DNA from: JAYZDK01 sp964604165
GTDB lineage: Bacteria > Myxococcota_A > UBA796 > CAJQPC01
Length of the DNA: 54,929 nt
Assembly: GCA_964604165.1 (NCBI GenBank)
Contig: CAZRYF010000029.1
Coordinates: 1 to 54,929, forward strand
Reading direction: 5' to 3'
A model generated the notes under the pieces. It did not search any database. It was not told where the DNA came from and worked only from the letters and a program-made list of their open reading frames with translations. Below, piece after piece: positions 16,113-24,406 of this stretch (position 1 is its first letter; each line of letters opens with the position of its first letter). The translations under genes were made by a program, and so were the position numbers.

Positions 16113-17735
16113 TCAATGCAAGAAATTCATGGGGCGAGCCCTGTACACTGGATGATTGTTCGGGTTTCCGTTGGTACAATTCACCTCCATTTTCCAGACA
16201 TAGGACCCTTCTGACTGAGTAAACTCCATGAAGGTCGGAGGGCCTTCCAATGGGAACTGGTCGTTCTTCCCACAAGTGGTCAAGGTATTTCCACTTTGTT
16301 GCAACTGAAAAGAACTTCCCACAACCGGACATTCCAGAGCCATGTCGAATTCGGACACCACTTCCGCTGTCCAATTGTTGTAGTTAAGGTCGATTTCGAT
16401 GCCACGGGCCAAATTGGCAGGAGGGTCCTCAGGTTCAGCGGGATGATTGTCGAACAGACTGAGGTTGCCACCGGGTGCCCAATGAGCGTGGTGCTGTCGA
16501 ACGAAGGAGTCCAGGCCGCTTGCAAGGTTGGTCCAGAGGGTCCAATCACCTCCGGTGTTGTCTCCGTACATCTCCCAACCCAAGAGCTGCGTGGCCCCAT
16601 CGACCTGGATGACCCGGCTGAGATCATTCAGGGACAGGAGCCAATCTCCAGCGGAGTCGACCCAAACCGAGTTCATGTGCGCCCAATCACAGCCGATCAG
16701 CATGCCGCTCCAGTATGGACTGAAGCAGGGCCCTCAGAAAGGAGTCAGGATGTCACTGAGTTGCCAGTCCTCTAACAACTGGCCATTGTTCGCGTCGAAA
16801 ACCATGATGCCATCATCGACGTAGGGGATTGCTGGAGAAGTCCCGAACATGACTTCCTTGGCGGTTACGACATAAATGGCGTCCGTACCGTACACAGGAT
16901 CGGCCCTTTTCTTGAGCACGTCGTGGTGAATAAACCGGGTGTCTCCGATGGTGTCTACCAGATCGCCGTCGGCTTGGGACAGAATGAGACCCATTTAGCC
17001 GTCCAGGCGGTACTCGGCGAGCCACTCATGATCCAGGATTGCCAGGAGGTCCCTGTCCGGTGTCACGGAGAGGGCGTTCACTATGGACTCTGATGCTCCC
17101 GTGACATTCCTTGTGTCCTCATACCAAACGATGTTTCCGTCGAAATCCGCGATGATCAGGTAATCGCTGTCATGGTCTGCTGGGTTGTTCTTGCAACTAA
17201 AATTGAACAACACGTTTTCCACGTGAAAGTCCACCCCCTGCACACCGCCCAGATTGTCGATGTCCAATTGAATGGAGAACAGATCGTCCACGGAACTACC
17301 GTCCTGGTTCGGGTCACTGAGATCGTCTGTCATGAAGATCGGAAGCCCAACCTTCCCCTGAAAGTCTTGGTTGACCTGATTCCAAGCGTGTGCCTCCCAA
17401 TGGTAACCAGTACTCGGCTTGAGATTCCAGAGCTTGATGATGGAGCGATAGCAGGTTGAGGGTGGCGGGGTGCCGGGGCTGCCGCTGCAACCACTGGTAC
17501 GAAACACACCTTGCTTGACTTCGCTGAATCTGTCAGCTTGGCATAGAACGCCGCCTTCACAGAACTCGATACGGGTAAATCCCTGGGTGTCGGTCTCTAC
17601 TATGCAGGTGTAGCGCAAGACATTGTCGGGCTGTTGGTAGCAGTCCGTGTGGGTGATGTTGATGGCGTATGCTGGGACCGAAACCAGCGAGATCGTCCCC
17701 GTGAAGAGGATTGCAAACAAGGAACCAAGTTTCAT
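16113..17735 (-). pseudogene. arylsulfotransferase-like exported protein interrupted by two in-frame stops
   Basis: One reading frame of 541 codons is broken by TAA at 16995-16997 and TGA at 16734-16736, with no frame change at either stop. The N-terminal piece has a signal peptide (LFAILFTGTISLVSVPAYA) and an Ig-like region, then a beta-propeller start. The middle piece has FIHHDVLKK and YVVTAKEVMFGTS. The C-terminal piece has DWAHMNSVWVD and WLLSLNDLS, typical of the arylsulfotransferase (ASST) propeller family. Homology runs across both stops, and the TAA is directly followed by an in-frame ATG. It could be a decayed gene, sequencing errors, readthrough, or three re-initiated peptides. Visibly lower GC than neighbours. 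Sulfotransferase activity would need the whole propeller. Confidence 0.75.
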
Positions 17736-17885
17736 AAATGCTCGTACGGGGAGTGCTGTCTTCGCAAGTCTGTTGTGCGGGGGCGATCGCCTGATTCCGA
17801 GCCTACGTTCTATGTTAAGCTCCCGTCAAGGATTTTCCGCCGGATCTCTTGGGTTCAGCTGTTGTGCCGAACGAATGCCGCGAAG
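17736..17885. other. 150-bp intergenic region
   Basis: It lies between the start of the interrupted arylsulfotransferase-like gene and the 3' end of the SRPBCC gene. It must hold the promoter of the former. I see no clear promoter hexamers, hairpin or copy of the palindrome operator. Confidence 0.4.
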
Positions 17886-18359
17886 TCAGCGCAGCACTTC
17901 CCCGTCCATCGCCCTGGAAATCCGCTTCAGATAAGCCCCGATCTGCTTTTCGGTCATGTCCCGGGCGATCTTGTTGGCCATTCGCGCGATCATCCTGGGC
18001 ACCGGGAGAACCACCACCAGGCGGTTCTGGAATTCCAGGCGGGTGCCGTCTCCGTCCGGGGTGACCACCCACTGGCCGTCGGCCCGGGTGTTCTTGGACC
18101 CGGCGTCGGTGGACCAGGTCACGGTGCCGGCATCCGGGTCGGGGATGTACCGGGCCGCGTAGCTCACCGGGAAGGTGAACTTGCCGACCTTGAAGCTCGC
18201 CAGGTGCCACCGGTAGATGCCGTCTCCTTTGTCCTCCAGGCGCTCCAGTCCCGGAAAGTGGGAGGCGGAACGAGGCACGTCGGCCACCATCTCAAATGCT
18301 TGCTCCGGAGACCAATTTACACGCAGGGTGCGGCGGATTTTGACAGTGACTTCAGCCAT
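17886..18359 (-). CDS. SRPBCC (START/Bet v1-fold) family protein
   Basis: A 157-residue cytoplasmic protein with the SRPBCC ligand-binding fold. It starts with a beta strand (VTVKIRRTLRVNWSPEQAFEMVADV), has a core with WHLASFKVGKFTFPVSYAARY, and ends with a long C-terminal helix (MIARMANKIARDMTEKQIGAYL). Such proteins bind hydrophobic ligands or act as polyketide cyclase-like or CoxG-like chaperones. No catalytic residues can be assigned. It is divergent from a second, exported START-like protein at 18415, 55 bp away, so the two may share control and perhaps handle the same ligand in two compartments. No copy of the regulon palindrome is found between them. Confidence 0.8.
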   Translation of the reverse strand: MAEVTVKIRRTLRVNWSPEQAFEMVADVPRSASHFPGLERLEDKGDGIYRWHLASFKVGKFTFPVSYAARYIPDPDAGTVTWSTDAGSKNTRADGQWVVTPDGDGTRLEFQNRLVVVLPVPRMIARMANKIARDMTEKQIGAYLKRISRAMDGEVLR

Positions 18360-18414
18360 GGGTCGACTCGTTTGTGGGATTGCAGGGGAGGGCAGGTGCG
18401 TTAGCACGGGACCC

Positions 18415-19026
18415 ATGATGTACCGAATGCTGGTCTTGTCTCTTGGATTCTTCTTCTCCGCACCGGCGCAAGCTTTTGATGCCTCCAAGGTGGATGGCGC
18501 CACGCTCGCGCGCCTCGCCGGCACAGGCCAGATCGTGGTGGTTGAAGAGGCGCCGAACGGAAAGTTGACCCTGGTGACAGCGGGTCAGAAGGTCAACGTC
18601 CCGCCGGAGAAGGTCTGGGCCTTGATCACCGACTACGGCAACTACCACACCTGGATGCCCCAGGTGGACAAGGTCAAGAGCAGCAACCGAAAGGGCGACA
18701 CGGTCGATGTCTTCTTTGACCTGGACTTCCAGTTTTCGGTGATCTCCAAAGAGGTCACCTACACCATGCGACACATCGAAACCCCCATGAAGAGCGTGCG
18801 CTGGTTCTTGACCGAGGGGGACTTCTCCTCCTCCCGTGGGAGCTGGCACCTGGTGCCCACAGACGGCGGCCAGGCGACCTTGATCTTCTACTCCACCTAC
18901 ACGGACTTGATGTCCATGGGGTGGATTGTGGCCTCGCTCCTGGAGGAGCAGCCCAGTATGGAGCTGGCGATCCAGGCGTCGACTGCAGTGATGGTGGTCA
19001 AAGCGGTCAAGACCGCGGTGGAGTAG
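18415..19026 (+). CDS. exported SRPBCC/START-fold protein
   Basis: 203 residues with a signal peptide ending around SAPAQA (residue 18). The mature part has the START-type pattern VPPEKVWALITDYGNYHTWMP, then WHLVPTDGGQATLIFYSTYTD and a C-terminal amphipathic helix. The family binds lipids or other apolar ligands; a periplasmic lipid-binding role is inferred. Two adjacent ATG codons (18415, 18418) are possible and neither has a strong ribosome site. It lies between a divergent cytoplasmic SRPBCC gene and the large catabolic operon whose promoter starts 50 bp after its stop, so read-through into that operon is possible. Confidence 0.82.
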   Translation: MMYRMLVLSLGFFFSAPAQAFDASKVDGATLARLAGTGQIVVVEEAPNGKLTLVTAGQKVNVPPEKVWALITDYGNYHTWMPQVDKVKSSNRKGDTVDVFFDLDFQFSVISKEVTYTMRHIETPMKSVRWFLTEGDFSSSRGSWHLVPTDGGQATLIFYSTYTDLMSMGWIVASLLEEQPSMELAIQASTAVMVVKAVKTAVE

Positions 19027-19077
19027 GGTTCCACAACGGCCGCTCGGGTGCCGCCAGCGGGCGCCAGGGGAAAGGGC

Positions 19078-19130
19078 TTGACGGGTGGGTCGGGTCCACA
19101 TACAAAGTATTAGGTAACACCTTACACTTT
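19078..19130 (+). promoter_or_regulatory. promoter and operator D of the large catabolic operon
   Basis: TTGACG (19078-19083), a 17-bp spacer and TACAAA (19101-19106) form a good sigma-70 promoter. The palindrome operator at 19104-19130 (23 of 26 consensus positions) begins in the -10 and covers the expected transcription start. GAGGGG follows as ribosome site and the ATG comes 12 nt after the operator. Bound protein should block RNA polymerase, favouring a repressor released by an inducer such as an acyl-CoA. Confidence 0.75.
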
Positions 19131-19142
19131 GAGGGGCCCTGC

Positions 19143-20630
19143 ATGCTGGTTCCGGACCTCCTCCGAGAGGCTGCATCCAAACAGCCGCAGCGGGTCGCAG
19201 TCCGCGTGGACGGTTGCGGTGAGATGACGTACGCCCAGTGGGAGTCTCGCTCGAATTGCCTGGCCCGGGCCCTGGTGGAGCGGGGGATTGAGCCGGGGGA
19301 TCGTGTTGCGCTGTCCTTCACCAACTTTGATGGGCTCTCGTTCCTGGTGGGGTGGTTTGCCATTCACAAGGCCGGCGCCGTGGGGGTGCCCACCCATCCG
19401 GCGGCTCCGCCCCGAGAGCTGGCGCACGTTCTGGACCACGCCCAGGTGAAGTGCGTGCTGGGGGCGGGGGGGTGCGCCGAGCGGTTGGCCCAGGTTCTTC
19501 CAGAAGGAGCCCGCGTGATCGAAGGGACTGACCTGGAGGCCGCTTGGAGCAGGGGGGACGACAGCGCATTCCAGGTGCCCACAGATCCCGATGCCCTGGC
19601 GGACATCCTGTACACCTCGGGGACCACGGGGCTTCCGAAGGGCGTGGCCTGTACCCACCGGAACGTGACCTTCCAGGGGGAGTCCAAGCTGCACAAGTTC
19701 TTCAAGGGACTGCGCTATCTGCACGCGATCCCCCTGTTCACGTTCGCTGGATCCCATGCCATGACCCTGTTGTGCCTGCGCGGCACCATGACCCACGTGA
19801 TCCAGCCTCGATTTGAGCCCGGGCGTTTCCTGGAGCTGCTGGTCGAGCAGCAAGTCGCTCTTGCCTATGCAGTGCCAGCGATGCTGCTGCGCTGCTTGGA
19901 CCATCCACGGATCCAGGGCGGGGGTTTTGACTCACTCCGATTGCTCATGTACGGCACGGCCCCCATGCCGCCCCACGCGGTTCTGGGTCTGGCCGAGCAA
20001 CTAAAGGGCACCTTTCTGGTCAACTTGTACGGCCTGACCGAGGGGGGCGCCGCGGTCTGCTCTCTCCCGCCCCAGGAGGCCCTGGTTCGCCCAGACTCCC
20101 TTGGAAAGCCCCTGCCCCCCACGGAAGTGAAGATTGTAGACGAATCAGGAGCGGTGGTTGGACCGGGCGTACCAGGGGAGATCTGCATCAAGGCGGCTCT
20201 CTCGGGTCGGAGCTACTTTCGCGATGAGAGCGCCACTTTGCGCACATGGAAGGACGGGTGGCTCCAGACCGGGGACATCGGGCGCCTGGATGATGATGGG
20301 TACCTGTACCTGGTGGACCGAAAGAAGGACCTGATCATCGTGGGCGGGCACAACGTGTCGGCCCCGGAGGTGGAGGCGGCCCTGTTGGAGCACCCGCTGG
20401 TACGGGAAGCGGCTGTGGTGGGATTGCAACACCCGGTCCTCGGGGAGGTTCCCCAGGCTTTTGTGGTGGCGCGGGAGGCGACACCGGCACCGGAGGTTCT
20501 CCAGTCCTGGCTCGAGGAGCGCCTCGTCTCCTACAAGGTGCCTCGCACGTACACCTTCCTGGAGGCGCTGCCCCGGAACGCCTTGGGCAAGGTGCTCAAA
20601 AGAGAGCTTCAGGGGAGGGGGCACCCATGA
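19143..20630 (+). CDS. acyl-CoA synthetase (AMP-forming ligase), FadD-like
   Basis: Activates a carboxylic acid to its CoA thioester with ATP. The 495-residue protein has the P-loop-like motif YTSGTTGLPKG (157-167), the acyl-binding motif YGLTEGGAAV, the hinge motif around GWLQTGDIGRLDDDGY and DRKKDLI, and catalytic Lys483 in GKVLKREL. It resembles medium-chain/FadD13-type ligases. It is the first gene of a seven-gene operon whose members overlap by 1 to 8 bp. Start ATG 19143 is set by GAGGGG immediately downstream of operator D. The operon also encodes an alcohol and an aldehyde dehydrogenase, so the acid may be formed from an alcohol. The specific acid is unknown. Confidence 0.94.
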   Translation: MLVPDLLREAASKQPQRVAVRVDGCGEMTYAQWESRSNCLARALVERGIEPGDRVALSFTNFDGLSFLVGWFAIHKAGAVGVPTHPAAPPRELAHVLDHAQVKCVLGAGGCAERLAQVLPEGARVIEGTDLEAAWSRGDDSAFQVPTDPDALADILYTSGTTGLPKGVACTHRNVTFQGESKLHKFFKGLRYLHAIPLFTFAGSHAMTLLCLRGTMTHVIQPRFEPGRFLELLVEQQVALAYAVPAMLLRCLDHPRIQGGGFDSLRLLMYGTAPMPPHAVLGLAEQLKGTFLVNLYGLTEGGAAVCSLPPQEALVRPDSLGKPLPPTEVKIVDESGAVVGPGVPGEICIKAALSGRSYFRDESATLRTWKDGWLQTGDIGRLDDDGYLYLVDRKKDLIIVGGHNVSAPEVEAALLEHPLVREAAVVGLQHPVLGEVPQAFVVAREATPAPEVLQSWLEERLVSYKVPRTYTFLEALPRNALGKVLKRELQGRGHP

Positions 20631-21442
20631 AGACCCACTTGTTGGATCTCGGTGGCTACTCACTGGCAGTCCACGAGGTTGGGGCGGGCCCGGCCCTGGT
20701 TCTTGGTCACTCCCTGACCTTCGATCACCGCATGTTCCTCGCCCAGGCCGAGTCGCTCTCCAAGACCTATCGGGTGCTCCTGGTGGACCTCCATGGCCAG
20801 GGAGAGTCCAGCGCCCCGGACGAGCACTTCAGCCTGGAGGACATGGCGGACGACGTGGAAAGAGCGCTCCAGTCCCTGGATGCCGGCCGGGTCTGCTACC
20901 TGGGGCACTCCATGGGGGGGATGGTCGGGATGCGGCTGGCCCTGCGACACCCGGAGCGGGTGGGGGCCCTGGTTCTGATGAACACCAGCGCTGAGGCGGA
21001 ACCTCCTTCGGTGCAGGATCTGTACGACAGCGTCAACGAGGGCTCCCGGGGCAAGCCGTCCAACCAGGCCACCGTGGGTTTCTTGATGAACCTCATGTTC
21101 TCCCCGGCGTTTCGGGAGGCCCACCCGGAGCGGGCCGCCTTCTTTGAGCACCAGCTCTTTTATCCCCCGGATCCAGAGGGGGTCTACCATGCAGCCCACG
21201 CGGTGATCTGGCGGGAGGAGGTTTTGAAGGACCTGGAGGCTCTTGAAATACCGACTCTGGTCGTGGGGGCAACGGGCGACACCTCGGTCCCCTTGAAGCA
21301 CCAGGAGAACATTGCGGCCCGCCTGCCGGGCGCACACCTCGTGGTCATCGACGCCTGCGGTCACATGGCACCGGTGGAGCAGCCGGAGGTGCTGTTGGGG
21401 CACCTGTGGGCCTTTCTGGACACCCACTGGAGCGCTGCATGA
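20627..21442 (+). CDS. alpha/beta hydrolase
   Basis: A 271-residue serine hydrolase of the 3-oxoadipate enol-lactonase/esterase type. It has the nucleophile Ser95 in GHSMGG, an oxyanion loop at LGHSLTFDH, Asp in GATGDTSVP and His in ACGHMAPVEQP. Catalysis on an ester, lactone or C-C bond cannot be told apart from sequence. It overlaps the ligase stop (ATGA), and its own stop overlaps the enoyl-CoA hydratase start. In the operon it may release the acid or alcohol that is then oxidised and activated, or open a lactone formed later. Confidence 0.9.
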   Translation: MKTHLLDLGGYSLAVHEVGAGPALVLGHSLTFDHRMFLAQAESLSKTYRVLLVDLHGQGESSAPDEHFSLEDMADDVERALQSLDAGRVCYLGHSMGGMVGMRLALRHPERVGALVLMNTSAEAEPPSVQDLYDSVNEGSRGKPSNQATVGFLMNLMFSPAFREAHPERAAFFEHQLFYPPDPEGVYHAAHAVIWREEVLKDLEALEIPTLVVGATGDTSVPLKHQENIAARLPGAHLVVIDACGHMAPVEQPEVLLGHLWAFLDTHWSAA

Positions 21443-22233
21443 GCACCGTCCTGCTGCAGATCGAGGAAGGGGTCGCGTGGATCACCTTGAACCGCCCGGA
21501 GCGTCGAAACGCCATGGATGCCCAGATGGTGCGGGAATTCCCCGGGGTGGTGGCGCAGGTCGCAGGGGATGACTCGGTGCGGGCGGTGGTGGTGACCGGG
21601 GCAGGGAGGTCGTTCTGCGCGGGCGCGGATTTCACCACCTTGCAGGCCCTCTCCGAGGAGAGTCCCCTGGATGGGCAATTGGGGGCCCACAAGTCCATTG
21701 AGTCTCTCTACGAGGGGTTCCTGCCCCTGGCTCAGCTGGAGGTGCCCACCCTCGCTGCCATCAACGGCGCATGCGTGGGCGGCGGCCTGGGGCTGGCGCT
21801 TTTATGTGACATGCGCATTGTGGCGGAGCGGGCCAGGATCGGTGCGAACTTCTCCCGCCTTGGCATTCACCCGGGCATGGGCATCACCGGCCGTTTGCCA
21901 GCGGTGGTGGGCTACTCGGCGGCAGCCAGGCTCCTGTTCACAGGAGAGCTGATTCGCGGTGCAGAAGCGGTGGACCTGGGGTTGGCACTGGAGGCGGTGG
22001 GCTTTGATGCGGTGCTGCCCCGGGCGATGGCGCTGGCCCAGCAGATCGCCGCGAGCGCCCCTTTGGCGGTCAAGTGGATCAAGCGCACGCTCAAGAACGT
22101 GGCGACCCGGGACATGGGGGATGTCCTGGAGATCGAGGCCATGGCCCAGGCCCTGCTGGCCCAGTCGGAGGATGCGGCAGAAGGGATTGCCGCCAGCATG
22201 CAGGGCCGTCCCCCACGGTTTCAGGGCAAGTGA
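21439..22233 (+). CDS. enoyl-CoA hydratase/isomerase
   Basis: A crotonase-fold protein of 264 residues, expected to add water to a 2-enoyl-CoA. It starts with the family pattern VLLQIEEGVAWITLNRPERRNAMD. Oxyanion-hole Gly residues lie in GAGRSFCAGADF and NGACVGGGLGLALLCDMRI. ARIGANFSRLGIHPGMG replaces the usual FGxPE stretch, so one of the two catalytic Glu positions is not evident, as in several isomerase or hydrolase members. It could therefore be an isomerase rather than a hydratase. ATG 21439 overlaps the previous stop and was preferred to an upstream Met inside the hydrolase gene. Confidence 0.88.
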   Translation: MSTVLLQIEEGVAWITLNRPERRNAMDAQMVREFPGVVAQVAGDDSVRAVVVTGAGRSFCAGADFTTLQALSEESPLDGQLGAHKSIESLYEGFLPLAQLEVPTLAAINGACVGGGLGLALLCDMRIVAERARIGANFSRLGIHPGMGITGRLPAVVGYSAAARLLFTGELIRGAEAVDLGLALEAVGFDAVLPRAMALAQQIAASAPLAVKWIKRTLKNVATRDMGDVLEIEAMAQALLAQSEDAAEGIAASMQGRPPRFQGK

Positions 22234-23207
22234 TGGACTTCTCCTGGACCGAGGAAGAGCGGATGGTGCTGGATACGGCTTCCGCGTTTTCTGTGCGATT
22301 TCTTGCAGGGGAGGCGGAGAGAAGGCACGAGGCCGACGGAGGGATCTCCCAGGCGGTACGGGACACCTTTGAAGCGTTCGGGTTGGGGATGCTGGCGGCC
22401 ACCCAAATGGACCCCGAGATGCCCGTGAGCTGGGAGGCGCGGTGTGGACTGCTTCGATCGCTTTCGGCGGCAGATGGGGCCGCCGCATTCTCCCTTTGGA
22501 TGGAAAGCTGGACGGCGTCCGCCCTGGGCGCACTGGGGGCGGCGGATCGACCCGTCGCGTTTCGCCTGGTGCGAGACCTGGAGAGCGTCTGTTGGCCCGC
22601 GCCTTGTCTTCCCGTGGGGGCTGCAGAGCACCTCCTGGTGTTGGACCCCGCCGGTCGTTGGGGGGTGGCCCGGATCGCCCACGAGCGGATTCAATCTCTT
22701 GGGTTTTCTGCTGCAGGTCCCGCTCGCTGTGGGCTTGTGGCGTGGGAAGAGGAGGGCCAGACCGAACCGGCACTGGCCCAACACCTGGTGGCCCAGGCCC
22801 GCCTGTGGATGGCAGCGATTCTGTTGGGCGTAAGCGAAGGTGCCACGGCCTACACACACCGGTACATTCAGGAGCGGGTCACCTTTGGCCAGCCGCTTTC
22901 GCAGCACCAGGGGGCTGCCTTTCTGGCGTCCGATATGGCCATTCGAACAGAAGGGGCAGGCCTGCTTCTGCAGCGCTCGGCCTGGGCCCTGGAGTCCGAT
23001 CCAGCATTGGCGGCGAGCGCCTATGTGGAGGCTGTGGAGTCCGCACTTTTTGTGACAAACACCGCGGTTCAACTCTTGGGGGGGCACGGCTACATGAAGG
23101 ACCACCCGGTGGAGAAGTGGATGCGGGATGCCCGGGCGTTCTCCTTGATCTGGGGGGGCGTGGACGAAGCCCTGGAAGCAGAGGTCGCTTCTGGGAGAGC
23201 CGAATGA
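22233..23207 (+). CDS. acyl-CoA dehydrogenase, short non-catalytic-type subunit
   Basis: 324 residues, shorter than the usual 380-400 for this family. The N-terminal helical domain (WTEEERMVLDTASAF) and C-terminal FAD-contacting motif (VQLLGGHGYMKDHPVEKWMRDA) are present. The middle beta domain is reduced. The position of the catalytic Glu (IYEG in classical enzymes) reads IWGG, so the base is absent. Together with the next gene this fits a heteromeric alpha2-beta2 dehydrogenase, as described for sterol side-chain enzymes of Actinobacteria (ChsE-type). Start ATG 22233 overlaps the hydratase stop (TGATG), and the stop overlaps the partner's start. Confidence 0.9.
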   Translation: MDFSWTEEERMVLDTASAFSVRFLAGEAERRHEADGGISQAVRDTFEAFGLGMLAATQMDPEMPVSWEARCGLLRSLSAADGAAAFSLWMESWTASALGALGAADRPVAFRLVRDLESVCWPAPCLPVGAAEHLLVLDPAGRWGVARIAHERIQSLGFSAAGPARCGLVAWEEEGQTEPALAQHLVAQARLWMAAILLGVSEGATAYTHRYIQERVTFGQPLSQHQGAAFLASDMAIRTEGAGLLLQRSAWALESDPALAASAYVEAVESALFVTNTAVQLLGGHGYMKDHPVEKWMRDARAFSLIWGGVDEALEAEVASGRAE

Positions 23208-24406
23208 ACTTCGAGATCGATCCGGGCTTTGAGAACCTGCGGCAGATGATCCGCATGCTGGGAAGGGAGCGCCTCAGGCCCCTGGGGTTGGAGGCGGATG
23301 CACAGGGAGGTGCGCTCTCCCCAGAACACCCCTTCTTCCAGGAAGTCCTGGACATGGGGCTCACCGGGGGGTTTCTCGGCAAGACGCCCAAGGAGCGTCC
23401 CGATGACGATGGCCGTCCCCGGAGAACCATCCGCCGGGCCGTGGTGATGGCCGAGGAGGCTGCCTACTGGGACCGGGGCATGGCCACGTCCCTGCCCGGA
23501 CCGGGGCTCGGCGGTGCGCCGGTGATGCTCATGGGCACCCCGGAGCAGAAGGGGCGGTGGCTGGCGCCGTTCAAGGATCGCACGCGGCCCCGCTGGAGCG
23601 CCTTTGGCATGACCGAGCCCGGGGCAGGGTCGGATGTCGCAAGAATTCGCACCCGGATCCGGGAGGACGGGGACCAACTCGTCATCGATGGGGAGAAGGT
23701 CTTTATCTCCAACGGGGCCCGGGCTTCCTTTGTGGTCTGTTGGGGAACCGTGGACCCGAAGGCGGGGAGAGAAGGCCACCGTGCAGTGGTGGTGGAGGCA
23801 GGAACGCCGGGTTTTGAGGTGGCGAAAGTCGAAAAGAAGATGGGGCTATGTGCCTCGGAGACCGCCTCCCTGGTGTTTTCAGACTGTCGTGTGCCCAAGG
23901 AGAACCTGTTGCGCCCGAAGAGGGCCGGGGGAGGGGACAGCTTCAAAGAGGCCATGAAGACCTTCGACATGACCCGTCCCATGGTGGCGGCCATGGCGGT
24001 GGGAATCGGACAGGCGGCCCTGGACGAGGCCACGCGGTTTGCTCGTGAGAACTTCACGGGGCCCGCGGCCTGGCGATTGGCCCGGGTGGAAGACCGCCTG
24101 GCTCGCTGTCGCAGAAAACTGGAGATGGGACGTCTCTACGCCTGGAAGGCGGCCTGGCAGGGGGACCACAAACAGCCCAACTCCCTGGCGGCGTCCATGG
24201 CCAAGGCCGCCACAGCTCCGATCGCCCTGGAAGTCGCGAGTCTGGGCATGGAAGTCCTGGGGGAGGCCGGGGGGGGCACGGACCACTTGATCGAGAAGCT
24301 GTTCCGGGACGTGAAGGCCCTGGACATCGTGGAAGGCACTGGCCAGATCCAGCGCATTGTCATCGCCCGGCGGATGTTCGGGTACAAGGGGAATCGAAAT
24401 GGCTGA
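23204..24406 (+). CDS. acyl-CoA dehydrogenase, catalytic subunit
   Basis: 400 residues with a full three-domain dehydrogenase. Motifs are FGMTEPGAGSD (substrate and FAD contacts), GEKVFISNGARASFVV, KKMGLCASETASL and the catalytic Glu in DIVEGTGQIQRI. It is the probable partner of the short subunit encoded directly upstream (4-bp overlap). The same two-gene arrangement recurs at 29696-31869, and the two catalytic subunits are alike. It desaturates the acyl-CoA produced by the ligase at 19143. FAD electrons would pass to ETF, which is not encoded here. Confidence 0.93.
   Translation: MNFEIDPGFENLRQMIRMLGRERLRPLGLEADAQGGALSPEHPFFQEVLDMGLTGGFLGKTPKERPDDDGRPRRTIRRAVVMAEEAAYWDRGMATSLPGPGLGGAPVMLMGTPEQKGRWLAPFKDRTRPRWSAFGMTEPGAGSDVARIRTRIREDGDQLVIDGEKVFISNGARASFVVCWGTVDPKAGREGHRAVVVEAGTPGFEVAKVEKKMGLCASETASLVFSDCRVPKENLLRPKRAGGGDSFKEAMKTFDMTRPMVAAMAVGIGQAALDEATRFARENFTGPAAWRLARVEDRLARCRRKLEMGRLYAWKAAWQGDHKQPNSLAASMAKAATAPIALEVASLGMEVLGEAGGGTDHLIEKLFRDVKALDIVEGTGQIQRIVIARRMFGYKGNRNG

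Noticed and set aside
16734..16736. TGA read as selenocysteine in the arylsulfotransferase-like gene
   Set aside because: There is no family precedent, no visible SECIS-like hairpin was recognised downstream, and a second TAA stop in the same gene would remain unexplained.
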